Below, one piece after another: positions 7,664 through 16,326 of a stretch of 20,799 nucleotides of DNA. The stretch covers positions 1-20,799 of IMG/VR virus record IMGVR_UViG_3300044633_001369, one strand, 5' to 3'. The position numbers were made by a program, and so were the translations under genes. Within the stretch, counting starts at the first letter, position 1. Each line of letters opens with the position of its first letter. The notes beneath the pieces are model-generated. The model was not told the origin of the DNA. It was given only the letters and a program-made list of their open reading frames with translations, and did not search any database. Origin of the DNA: a virus.

Positions 7664-8878
7664 ATGGCATTTCCAAACGGAGGTTTAATTACCGAAACCA
7701 ATAGACAATATTATGCTGGTTCTCAAGGCTTTCAGGTTAGAGGGTTTGGATCAGATGATACTGTATTCACATTTACATTTGATACTCAATTAGTTTTAGG
7801 CAGTTGGAATCCATCAAACGTAAACTATGCTTTAAATAATTTCAAATTATATCATAGTACCGACGGTCTTATATATAACGAATATGTTGACGAATATTAT
7901 TTAGATGGCAATACTATAACCTTAGATAGCCCAATAGGTATTGATGAGATACTTGTTTGCCAGCTTAAAATGCGAAATGGAGGTCAATACGGAGATAAAG
8001 ACGCGTATGGTAATACTGTGGAAGAGAATTACGGTAGTTACTCTTATATATCGCTTAATGACGTTATAAACAACTTCATGGTTGCATATGTTGGAACTGG
8101 AAAACTAATAGGTGATGTTAAAAGAACTGATGTAATATTCCACGCTAAACGAGCTTTGCAAGAATTTAATTATGATACATTGAAAAGTATCAAATCACAA
8201 GAACTAGGTGTGCCACATAATTTAAGTATACCATTGCCACAAGATTATGTTAACTATGTTAAAATGTCATGGATTGATAGAGGCGGAAATAAACACCCTA
8301 TTTATCCGTCAAGACTTACAATAAATCCAACGGAGTTGCCAGTGCAGGATAACTTTGGTATCCCTATGCAAAGTAATTTTGATGATAATATTGAAGGAAC
8401 CTCTATAACAGAAGAAAGATTTAGAAATAATGGAGGACATGATAACATAGCTTCTACATTAGGGTATAATGATGGCTGGTACGGATATAACTGGGGATAT
8501 GGAGGTTACTTTGGTCAACGTTATGGGCTTGATCCACAACTTTCTAATGTTAATGGTACATTTACAATAAATGAAAGAGAAAATAAAATATCTTTTTCAA
8601 GTGATTTAGTAGGTATGGTAGTTGTATTAGAATATATATCAGATGGTTTAGCGTACGAAATGGACACAAAGGTACCTAAGTTAGCTGAGGAAGCAATGTA
8701 TGCACACATATTACACGCTATTATTTCTACTAGAATTAATCAACCAGACTATCTAATCAATAGGTTAAAACAAGAAAGAAGAGCAAAATTAAGAAATGCA
8801 AAAATAAGACTATCTAATATCAAGTTAGAAGAAATAACGCAGGTATTAAGAGGTCAATCTAAATGGATTAAACACTAA
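7664..8878 (+). CDS. Tail connector/ring protein (gp4/gp11-like adaptor)
   Basis: This 404-residue protein combines two parts. Residues 18-105 form a beta-rich domain with TVFTFTFD, then NNFKLYHSTDGLIYNEYV, then NTITLDSP and ILVCQLK. This spacing resembles the N-terminal domain of T7-type tail fibre proteins (a weak resemblance). Residues 110-404 carry the adaptor signature: GGQYGDKDAYGNTVE, then RTDVIFHAKRALQEFNYDTL, then VPHNLSIPLPQDYVNYVKMS, and the helical end RRAKLRNAKIRLSNIKLEEI followed by TQVLRGQSKWIKH. I recall this end almost unchanged in crAss-like and aquatic phages, where the protein belongs to the head-tail connector rings, comparable to P22 gp4 or T7 gp11 in role. Residues 267-287 are unusually rich in Gly, Tyr and Trp. 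The gene is 7 bases after its neighbour and 4 bases before the giant tail gene. The connector role is fairly safe; the copy number and ring position are not. Confidence 0.72.
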   Translation: MAFPNGGLITETNRQYYAGSQGFQVRGFGSDDTVFTFTFDTQLVLGSWNPSNVNYALNNFKLYHSTDGLIYNEYVDEYYLDGNTITLDSPIGIDEILVCQLKMRNGGQYGDKDAYGNTVEENYGSYSYISLNDVINNFMVAYVGTGKLIGDVKRTDVIFHAKRALQEFNYDTLKSIKSQELGVPHNLSIPLPQDYVNYVKMSWIDRGGNKHPIYPSRLTINPTELPVQDNFGIPMQSNFDDNIEGTSITEERFRNNGGHDNIASTLGYNDGWYGYNWGYGGYFGQRYGLDPQLSNVNGTFTINERENKISFSSDLVGMVVVLEYISDGLAYEMDTKVPKLAEEAMYAHILHAIISTRINQPDYLINRLKQERRAKLRNAKIRLSNIKLEEITQVLRGQSKWIKH

Positions 8879-8882
8879 TTAA

Positions 8883-11800
8883 ATGGCAGAAATTAAAAAT
8901 ACATTTTTATCGTCTAAGATGAACAAAGATCTTGACGATAGACTAGTACCTAACGGAGAATATATTGATGCTTTGAATATACAGGTTGGAAGATCTGAAA
9001 CAAATGATGTAGGAGCATTACAGCCAATATTAGGTAACTCTAAAGAACTTATATCATTAGAAACGGATACAACTCTTGTATGTATAGGTACATTTATGGA
9101 TAACCAAACTAATTGTATTTATCAATTTTTAACAAATTATCAGGACCCAAACCCAGCTGTTAATAATATACCTACAGCTAGCGGTGTGCGAATGAAAATA
9201 ACAGAATACAATTTAGATCTTGGCACATATACAACTCTGGTTACTGGGACATTTTTAAATTTTGCATATAATAAAGAATGTTTAATTTTAGGTGTAAATA
9301 TAATAGAAGGTTTATTATATTGGACTGACAATAGAAACCAGCCAAGAAAAATAAATATAAAAACAGCTAAATCAATACCTGGTTATTATACTAGAGAGGA
9401 ACATATATCAGTTGCAAAATATGCTCCTGTGGATCCTATATTTATGTATAAAAAAGTATCCACAAAGATTACAGGAGCTAGCGTTCCTCCACTAGGAACT
9501 ACTTTTGATGTTGAGGATGCAACTGGTATTGAAGTTGGTATGACTTTAAACTATTCAGGGGCAACTTTGAATAATGCAAACATAGTAACTGAAATTAATG
9601 GCAATACTATAACTTGTTATTTAGCTATTAATCCAACATTAAATGTAGGTGATAAAATATCTTTTTTATCTTCAACTATGACCAATGAATCCGATAATCC
9701 AAATTGGCCTGGTGATCCGGATTTTATAGAAGCTAAATATATTAGATTTAGTTATAGATTTAGATTTGATGATAATGAATATTCTGTTATGGCGCCTTTT
9801 ACGCAAATAGCGTATATTCCAAAGCAGAAAGGATATTTTATAAAAGGAAATGAAGAGGACGCATATAAAAGTACAGTTATTAATTGGATGGAAAACAATG
9901 TAAATAACATTGAACTCATGATTCCATTGCCAGATGTTGCAAATAAAATAGCTAGTAGTTATAAGATAAAAGAAATAGATATATTATATAAGGAGTCAGA
10001 TTCAGCCGTTGTTAAGGTTTTAGAAACAATAGATTCAACAGCATTACAATCTAATTCTACAAACAATATTTATATACAACAATATCAATCACAAAACCCA
10101 TATAAAACATTACCCGAAGCCCAAATAGTAAGAGTATATGATAAGGTGCCTGTAAGAGCTTTAGCTCAGGAAATAACAGGCAATAGACTAATATACGGTA
10201 ATTTTTATGACAGATATACAGCTCCTACTACAATTAATTATAATATAGGAGTATTCAAAAAAAATGTGGGGTCTACAAACTACATAGAATACCCAAATCA
10301 TACGCTAAAACAAAACAGAAATTATCAAGTTGGAATTATATTGTCAGACAAGTTTGGGAGAAATTCATCAGTTATATTATCATCTATAGATAAAAATGGG
10401 CTTGATTTAGCGGGGTCTTTTTTTGGAGGATCTTCTATATACTCTTCTTATATAAGAGAAGGGTCAGTTGACTTTAATGTAAAAAGCTGGATGGGTAATG
10501 CTTTATATATGGTAGTTAACGATCCTATAACTTCTAGCAGAAATATTCCTTCTGGTACCCCAGGTTTATATGCACAACAGATAGGAAATGGGTTTGAAAT
10601 AGACCCTTTAATTCCTGTAGCAATTACTGATGGTTCTGTTAGTTTTTTAGTAGTTAGTGGAACTGCTCCAATAGCAGGGCAATACTTAAGAGGGCAATAT
10701 ACAGATTATGTTAGAATTCGTAGGGTAATACCACCTCTTGAGGAAGGAGCAACTACATATGTTACAGACGGTAGACCTAGCGACTTATATATTGAAAACC
10801 CTGATAATCTACCTGACACAAAGTATGCTTATACTATAAATCCAATAGGTTGGTATTCATATAAAGTGGTTGTTAGACAGCAAGAACAGGATTACTACAA
10901 CGTATACTTACCAGGTATATTAAACGGCTATCCTAACGCTCAAACATTTGGTTCACAAGTAACATATGAGCCTACTACAGGAGTACCTACTTTGGAAAAT
11001 GCTATTGACTTTACAGTATTCCCTCAGTCAGAAACTGGCAATACCGCTCATGCTGTATTAATAAATGACAATATAAATAAAGTTCCTCGAGACTTAACAG
11101 AAGTAGGTCCTGACCAAAAACAATACAGAAGTAGTGTTGAATTATATGGTAGAGTTTCAAACGGTAGTGTTGAACTTGGTCCACTACAATCTGATCCACC
11201 GCCTGGCTATGATCAAAGAACAAATAATTTTAGTTATGATCCAACAGACCCTGTTTATGGGGAGCAATGGTTGTCGGTTGCTGCTGGAGACGGAATACAA
11301 AGTGTAGAAGCTAATGACCCTCTGCCAAATCCAGCTCCTCCAGGTCCTCTAGTTCCGCCAGACGTGCCTAATCCAGACGCATGGTATGCAAACACAGTGG
11401 TTGTAAGAAATGATAAAATTAATGGAATTATATATTTTGCTCCTTTAAACATAATAAGAGGGTCTAATAACCCTTCTCCAGCAGGAATATATGATCATTA
11501 CATTATAACAAAAGCAGAAAACTTACAATATTATCCGTCTAGAAAAGCTGATGTGGTTACATCTATTGCTACCTCAAAAGAATTTAACTTTGTAGAAAAC
11601 TCGGTTACAAATGTAAAAGGTACCGCTGGGTTAAACTTTTTTCAAATGCAATCAGATCCATTAATAAGTAGAATTGCTACTGTTAATGAAATAGGAGTTA
11701 CAGCTGAAAAAGGCATGATACCTTTTCTAGCAGTATATGAAACAAAACCTGTAGAATCTTTATTAGATATATTTTGGGAAACATCAACAACTGGACTTAT

Positions 11801-14708
11801 ATCGGATTTAAACTGGGATGTATTAACTGGTTATGAAGGGCCTGTAGCATTAACCGACCCTGAATTTGAATTTTGGGAGGATCAAAACCCTAATGGCTTA
11901 GAATCAGGCACAGGCGATCCTGAATCTCGTTATATAACAGAGCCATTTTTCCCTATTTCAAATTTAGGTATACTTTTAGATGATACAACGGCTACATTAC
12001 AAGTACGTGATTTAGATAATACTGACAAAACAGGTTTATTTATATTAGAACAAAATACAATTCCATTTGATCCCGCTAAAGGCTCTTATAGAATAAAGAT
12101 TGCTACGGATTCTAATTTTGTTTTTGGACCAAGGTCTTATATAGATGATAATTTTATTTTTACATTATATGTTACCAGGGACAATTCAACAGTGCCATTA
12201 GAAATAACAGGGCGACTAGGTAATAGAATACCTTATCTTTATCCAGAGGAGTCTTGTATAGATGGTTATTATAATAAAAATATATCTCAAGAAGATGTAG
12301 ATATACTAACACTCCAAGCTCGTAATGGATCTTTTATTAATACAGGAAATCCAGCAAATCAATATTTAAGATTTGAAATAATAAGTCAAAACCCGGCTTC
12401 GTCTCCTAATTATTTTTCTATAGACCCAGCTAGTGGTGAGTTAACATTGGATGATCCTTTAGTACCAATAGGTTCATATGAATTAGAAATAAAAGTTACT
12501 GATGCGGTAGACTTTGCTATAAATCCGCCTATGGGGGCTGATACAGTAGACTCTTTGGATAAGTTCAGCAGCATGTCTGAAACATGTACTATTGTAATTA
12601 CTGTAAATAACCCTCCGGTTAATACTTGGTTACAACCAGGATATAATTTAGCTTTAGAAAACCCATTGGGATCTCCTTATCCTTCTCTACAACAACCATG
12701 TAGAGACGAGGCGTTTTATAATTACCCGGACTGGCAGCCAGGAGACGATAGAGAATTTGCTATAGATGCAATGTCTTTATTTGATTATAATCAGTCTACC
12801 ATAGAAGTATTTGTACCGCCTTCTACTACTCCACTGCCTTCAAATAAATATTCTCCGGTAATTTCTACATGGACCTCCGGTTTAGTGGTTGGTATAAAAA
12901 TCGACAATTCTGTTAATATACCAGCTGGTTCAAATATAATAATAACCATAGAGCCAGGTCAATTTGTGCCTATAGCAGATAAATACGGCCTTTGGGTTGT
13001 TGCAAAAGAGCCATTATTGAATAGAGTATATAGAGATTTTGGTGACCCGGCACCGGCTGACTTAGACCCAAATAATCCTGACAATATTCCTTTCTTTGCT
13101 CAATTGCCAGCGGTTCCATTAATGGATACAACAAACATACTGCAATCTCAGACAACAAAGGCATATGATACATTTGAAAATATAGAAGCTAAAAATGCAG
13201 AAATTTATTTTCAAGGCAATCCAGGTGTTCAAATTTTACCAGTTGGATTACAACAAGGTACATTGCGTTGGACTGTAAGGTTATTTATAAGTAGTTATTT
13301 TAATCAACCAGCCGACGAATATTGCCAAGGCCTTGTCACTAGAATAGAAGGCTATGCTAGAATAATTATATTTAGGAGACCAGCAGTTATTGACACTGGT
13401 ATTCCTAATCCAAATCCTTGGGTAATAGTATCTGACAACAACAATGTTATAGGCACCGGTAATTCTACCTTAAATAAAGGAGATTTTACTAGTGGGTTAA
13501 GAACAAACGAACCTCCTACTTCTCCAACAAATACATCCTCATTTACTAATGATACATTACTTGGGGCCACACTACCTTGGGAATGCGGAGCTGAAAGCAG
13601 AGGATATAGAGAGGTAACATTTACTACAGAAAATCCAGATGAAAATACTTATGAATGGGCAGTAGCTGTTTGGTATAGAGATGAATCTATATATGCTCAA
13701 ATAAACGGGCCAGCATCAGATGATTGTAATTGTTCTCTAATACCTTTGCACGAAAGGATGTATGTTACAGTGGCTGTTGAAGACGCTAATTACACTTATC
13801 CAGACTGGGAGCCTGAAGACGATAACACACAAGGAGTTACCACAGCGTATAAATATTACACAGGATTAGAATATGGTTTAAGTTCTGATAAAAAAACTTA
13901 CGCTATTCCGTTTACAACTCAAAATGCAAATATAGTTAGTTATGAGTCTGATCCAAATATAATTTTTTCTTCTTTTCCTCCAGGACCTATAACCGGGCAA
14001 ACTATATTAATTAAATTAACAAATACTGACACTCAAATTGCTGCTGGGCTTAGAGTTGAAAATCCATCGGGAGGACTATATGGATATGTAGCAGGACCTT
14101 ATTTTATAGATCCTATAGATGATAAAGTTGTTGTTCCTGTTGAATATGCAGGATTTATTATACCTCAAGCGGGAATGCCGATTATATTTAAACTTGTTAA
14201 TGCTTTTGAGCCAGACGTTAATAACTGTCAACCTAATCCGCCTTATAGTGGCGATGAAACTGTTATATATGCGACAACACCAGAAGGATCAGAAGTAGAG
14301 CAATTTTATGAGGATGAGTTATTAACAACACCATGGAATCCAACTGGTGACCCAAATGCTCCTGATGCTTTTTATAATTTTACACAACGTAGTAATGAAT
14401 ATTTTGCAACAGCGGATTGTGCTTTACCAAATAATTTACCTATACCTCTACAGAGCGTGCCATCTACAAGGATCCAAGCATACCCATGGTGGAGCGCTAA
14501 AATGACGGCTTCTGGCAAGGTTATAAAGCAACCATTAGACCCTAGAGGCAATTATACAGTACAAACAGCATTAAGATTTGCTGATAGTTCTAATACTGGA
14601 TTTCCAACAGATGGGGCATTATTAGGTAGGAACTTAAAGGAAAGAAGGCTTGGGCCACCGGATCCAGGTTTTTGGACTCCATACCCTTGCTCAATAAATA
14701 ATCCATAA
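8883..14708 (+). CDS. Giant mosaic tail protein (stabilisation/muzzle-type N-terminus, cadherin-like insert)
   Basis: At 1941 residues this is the largest protein here. Residues 1-180 look like a beta-propeller start: NTFLSSKMNKDLDDRLVPNG, IDALNIQVGRSE and LLYWTDNRNQPRKINI. Residues 196-265 are a small beta insert. Residues 280-460 carry the conserved tail core YIRFSYRFRFDDNEYSVMAP, FTQIAYIPKQKGYF, YKIKEIDILYKES and ALAQEITGNRLIYGNF, which I recall from crAss-like and aquatic podovirus tail proteins. Residues 813-831 are proline-rich (nine prolines in about 18), a probable hinge. Around 948-976 is FLAVYETKPVESLLDIFWET. Residues 1115-1245 form a cadherin-like domain (YFSIDPASGELTL, then YELEIKVTDA, then CTIVITVNNPP). 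The C-terminal 700 residues are beta-rich with Cys residues and no family I recognise. There is no signal peptide or transmembrane segment. It probably forms the distal tail or host-contact surface. The role is inferred; a plain structural stabiliser is the alternative. Confidence 0.72.
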   Translation: MAEIKNTFLSSKMNKDLDDRLVPNGEYIDALNIQVGRSETNDVGALQPILGNSKELISLETDTTLVCIGTFMDNQTNCIYQFLTNYQDPNPAVNNIPTASGVRMKITEYNLDLGTYTTLVTGTFLNFAYNKECLILGVNIIEGLLYWTDNRNQPRKINIKTAKSIPGYYTREEHISVAKYAPVDPIFMYKKVSTKITGASVPPLGTTFDVEDATGIEVGMTLNYSGATLNNANIVTEINGNTITCYLAINPTLNVGDKISFLSSTMTNESDNPNWPGDPDFIEAKYIRFSYRFRFDDNEYSVMAPFTQIAYIPKQKGYFIKGNEEDAYKSTVINWMENNVNNIELMIPLPDVANKIASSYKIKEIDILYKESDSAVVKVLETIDSTALQSNSTNNIYIQQYQSQNPYKTLPEAQIVRVYDKVPVRALAQEITGNRLIYGNFYDRYTAPTTINYNIGVFKKNVGSTNYIEYPNHTLKQNRNYQVGIILSDKFGRNSSVILSSIDKNGLDLAGSFFGGSSIYSSYIREGSVDFNVKSWMGNALYMVVNDPITSSRNIPSGTPGLYAQQIGNGFEIDPLIPVAITDGSVSFLVVSGTAPIAGQYLRGQYTDYVRIRRVIPPLEEGATTYVTDGRPSDLYIENPDNLPDTKYAYTINPIGWYSYKVVVRQQEQDYYNVYLPGILNGYPNAQTFGSQVTYEPTTGVPTLENAIDFTVFPQSETGNTAHAVLINDNINKVPRDLTEVGPDQKQYRSSVELYGRVSNGSVELGPLQSDPPPGYDQRTNNFSYDPTDPVYGEQWLSVAAGDGIQSVEANDPLPNPAPPGPLVPPDVPNPDAWYANTVVVRNDKINGIIYFAPLNIIRGSNNPSPAGIYDHYIITKAENLQYYPSRKADVVTSIATSKEFNFVENSVTNVKGTAGLNFFQMQSDPLISRIATVNEIGVTAEKGMIPFLAVYETKPVESLLDIFWETSTTGLISDLNWDVLTGYEGPVALTDPEFEFWEDQNPNGLESGTGDPESRYITEPFFPISNLGILLDDTTATLQVRDLDNTDKTGLFILEQNTIPFDPAKGSYRIKIATDSNFVFGPRSYIDDNFIFTLYVTRDNSTVPLEITGRLGNRIPYLYPEESCIDGYYNKNISQEDVDILTLQARNGSFINTGNPANQYLRFEIISQNPASSPNYFSIDPASGELTLDDPLVPIGSYELEIKVTDAVDFAINPPMGADTVDSLDKFSSMSETCTIVITVNNPPVNTWLQPGYNLALENPLGSPYPSLQQPCRDEAFYNYPDWQPGDDREFAIDAMSLFDYNQSTIEVFVPPSTTPLPSNKYSPVISTWTSGLVVGIKIDNSVNIPAGSNIIITIEPGQFVPIADKYGLWVVAKEPLLNRVYRDFGDPAPADLDPNNPDNIPFFAQLPAVPLMDTTNILQSQTTKAYDTFENIEAKNAEIYFQGNPGVQILPVGLQQGTLRWTVRLFISSYFNQPADEYCQGLVTRIEGYARIIIFRRPAVIDTGIPNPNPWVIVSDNNNVIGTGNSTLNKGDFTSGLRTNEPPTSPTNTSSFTNDTLLGATLPWECGAESRGYREVTFTTENPDENTYEWAVAVWYRDESIYAQINGPASDDCNCSLIPLHERMYVTVAVEDANYTYPDWEPEDDNTQGVTTAYKYYTGLEYGLSSDKKTYAIPFTTQNANIVSYESDPNIIFSSFPPGPITGQTILIKLTNTDTQIAAGLRVENPSGGLYGYVAGPYFIDPIDDKVVVPVEYAGFIIPQAGMPIIFKLVNAFEPDVNNCQPNPPYSGDETVIYATTPEGSEVEQFYEDELLTTPWNPTGDPNAPDAFYNFTQRSNEYFATADCALPNNLPIPLQSVPSTRIQAYPWWSAKMTASGKVIKQPLDPRGNYTVQTALRFADSSNTGFPTDGALLGRNLKERRLGPPDPGFWTPYPCSINNP

Positions 14709-14766
14709 TTAAATTATTCAAATATTAATAATACTAAAATTACAAAAAAACAAGTAATTATAAGAT

Positions 14767-16326
14767 ATGGCTGCTACTTTAGAACTAAAATATTTTAATT
14801 CATTTTGGCTTAAAAAAATGGATACAATTGTGGACGTGGCTCCAAGTCCGTCGATAACAAGTGGAATTACACCAGCTGAAGCTACATCAATTCTATTAAA
14901 CAATGATAATGCCGCTGTAACCCCGGGGCAGTCAGTTACATGGGTAAACAGTACCTTAGATCAAGTAACTAACAGTGTTGTATTTGTAAGCGCTGATAAT
15001 TTAACCGTATATCTTGCAACACCTATAGTAGAAGCTATTCCAGATGGCACAACAATACAATTTGGGCCAATCTCTGATTTCACTTATATACCATATGCAT
15101 ATAACGAAACAGAAGCTAGTGACTGGTTTTTAGAAGAAGCTAGAATACGTGGTGGTTATAACAATACTATAACTGATTTAGGAGTTAAAGCACATATTGT
15201 TGAAGATATATCTAATCAGCAACATAGGTTTAGTTCTTTAATATATTCAGGCGTATTTAACTCTAGAACTGGTGTTAATAAAACAAATGAATTTTCAGTA
15301 GGAGAAGACATAACCAGATCAGTAGATCCATCAAATGGGTCAATACAAAAATTATATAGTGAGAATACAAATTTAACTATATTTCAAGAGAATAAAGTAA
15401 GTCAAGCATTAATAGACAAAGACGCAATATACTCAGCAGAGGGGCAACCAATAACAACATCAGGGGCTCAAGTAATTGGGCAAGTCCAAGCTTATGCTGG
15501 TAATTATGGTATTAGTACCAACCCTGAAAGTTTTGCAGTATATGGATATAGAAAATATTTTGTTGATAAAAATCAAAACGCAGTTCTAAGATTATCTCAA
15601 GACGGTATAACTGAAATATCGGCATATGGAATGCTTGATTATTTTAGAGATAAATTAGGAGCTGTTGGGTCTGGGGGTAAAATAGTAGGTGGCTGGGACA
15701 TGCACTCTAAACAATATGTTGTTTCAATACAACCTGTTGGCGTTTCTTCTTATAATACTCTTGCCTTTGATGAGAATGCTCAAGGATGGGTAAGTGAGTT
15801 TAGTTACAAACCAAACTTTATAGCTAGTCTTAGAAATAATTTATATACATTTTACCAAGGTAATGTTTGGAAACATTATAGTACAAGCGTAAATAAGGGT
15901 ACTTTCTATAACATAGGCAATAATTCATATGTTAGATTAGCAATAAATCCTGATCCATCAATATCTAAAAACTTCAATACAATAAATTACGAAGGATCAG
16001 CGGGCTGGAGTGTGACTAGTATACAAACCAATTCGGATACAGGATTAAGTATCGAAGCATACGCGGCACCTTTAACATTAGCAGACTTACAAGCGCAACT
16101 TTTATTAAACTCGTTTAAGAAAAAAGAAAATAAATATTTTGCATCGATAAACAATAACACAGGAGGTACTTCTGGAGAAGTTGTGTATGGGCAATCTATA
16201 AGTGGTATAAAAGGATACTATGCTACAGTTTCATTATTAATAAACAATGCAATATATGGCGCTCCTACGCTTTCCAATATAGAATTATTTGCAGTCTCTT
16301 TGAGTTACCAAAATCTAACATATTAA
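14767..16326 (+). CDS. Tail muzzle-type protein
   Basis: This 519-residue protein starts with LELKYFNSFWLKKM, which I recall as the opening of related phage tail proteins. Residues 24-100 are a small inserted beta domain. The conserved core spans about 116-310: SDWFLEEARIRGGYNN, YSGVFNSRTGVNKTNEFSVG, EDITRSVDPSNGSIQKLY, IFQENKVSQALIDKDAIYSA, YGISTNPESFAVYGYRKYF and VLRLSQDGITEIS. Residues 330-415 add a WVSEFSYKP segment and KNFNTINYEGSAGW. Such segments belong to beta-propeller-like proteins at the tip of the short tail in crAss-like and aquatic phages. It is in a different frame from the giant gene and 58 bases after it. The starts are preceded by A/T-rich sequence without a Shine-Dalgarno motif, and the C-terminus ends on a conserved strand (ELFAVSLSYQNL). 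It overlaps the next gene by one base (TAATG), giving tight translational coupling. The tail assignment is fairly strong; the muzzle name is by analogy. Confidence 0.72.
   Translation: MAATLELKYFNSFWLKKMDTIVDVAPSPSITSGITPAEATSILLNNDNAAVTPGQSVTWVNSTLDQVTNSVVFVSADNLTVYLATPIVEAIPDGTTIQFGPISDFTYIPYAYNETEASDWFLEEARIRGGYNNTITDLGVKAHIVEDISNQQHRFSSLIYSGVFNSRTGVNKTNEFSVGEDITRSVDPSNGSIQKLYSENTNLTIFQENKVSQALIDKDAIYSAEGQPITTSGAQVIGQVQAYAGNYGISTNPESFAVYGYRKYFVDKNQNAVLRLSQDGITEISAYGMLDYFRDKLGAVGSGGKIVGGWDMHSKQYVVSIQPVGVSSYNTLAFDENAQGWVSEFSYKPNFIASLRNNLYTFYQGNVWKHYSTSVNKGTFYNIGNNSYVRLAINPDPSISKNFNTINYEGSAGWSVTSIQTNSDTGLSIEAYAAPLTLADLQAQLLLNSFKKKENKYFASINNNTGGTSGEVVYGQSISGIKGYYATVSLLINNAIYGAPTLSNIELFAVSLSYQNLTY

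Noticed and set aside
8883-16326. Frameshift joining the giant tail gene and the following gene
   Set aside because: A stop, a 58-base A/T-rich gap and a conserved protein start at the second gene argue for two genes rather than a sequencing error or programmed slip.
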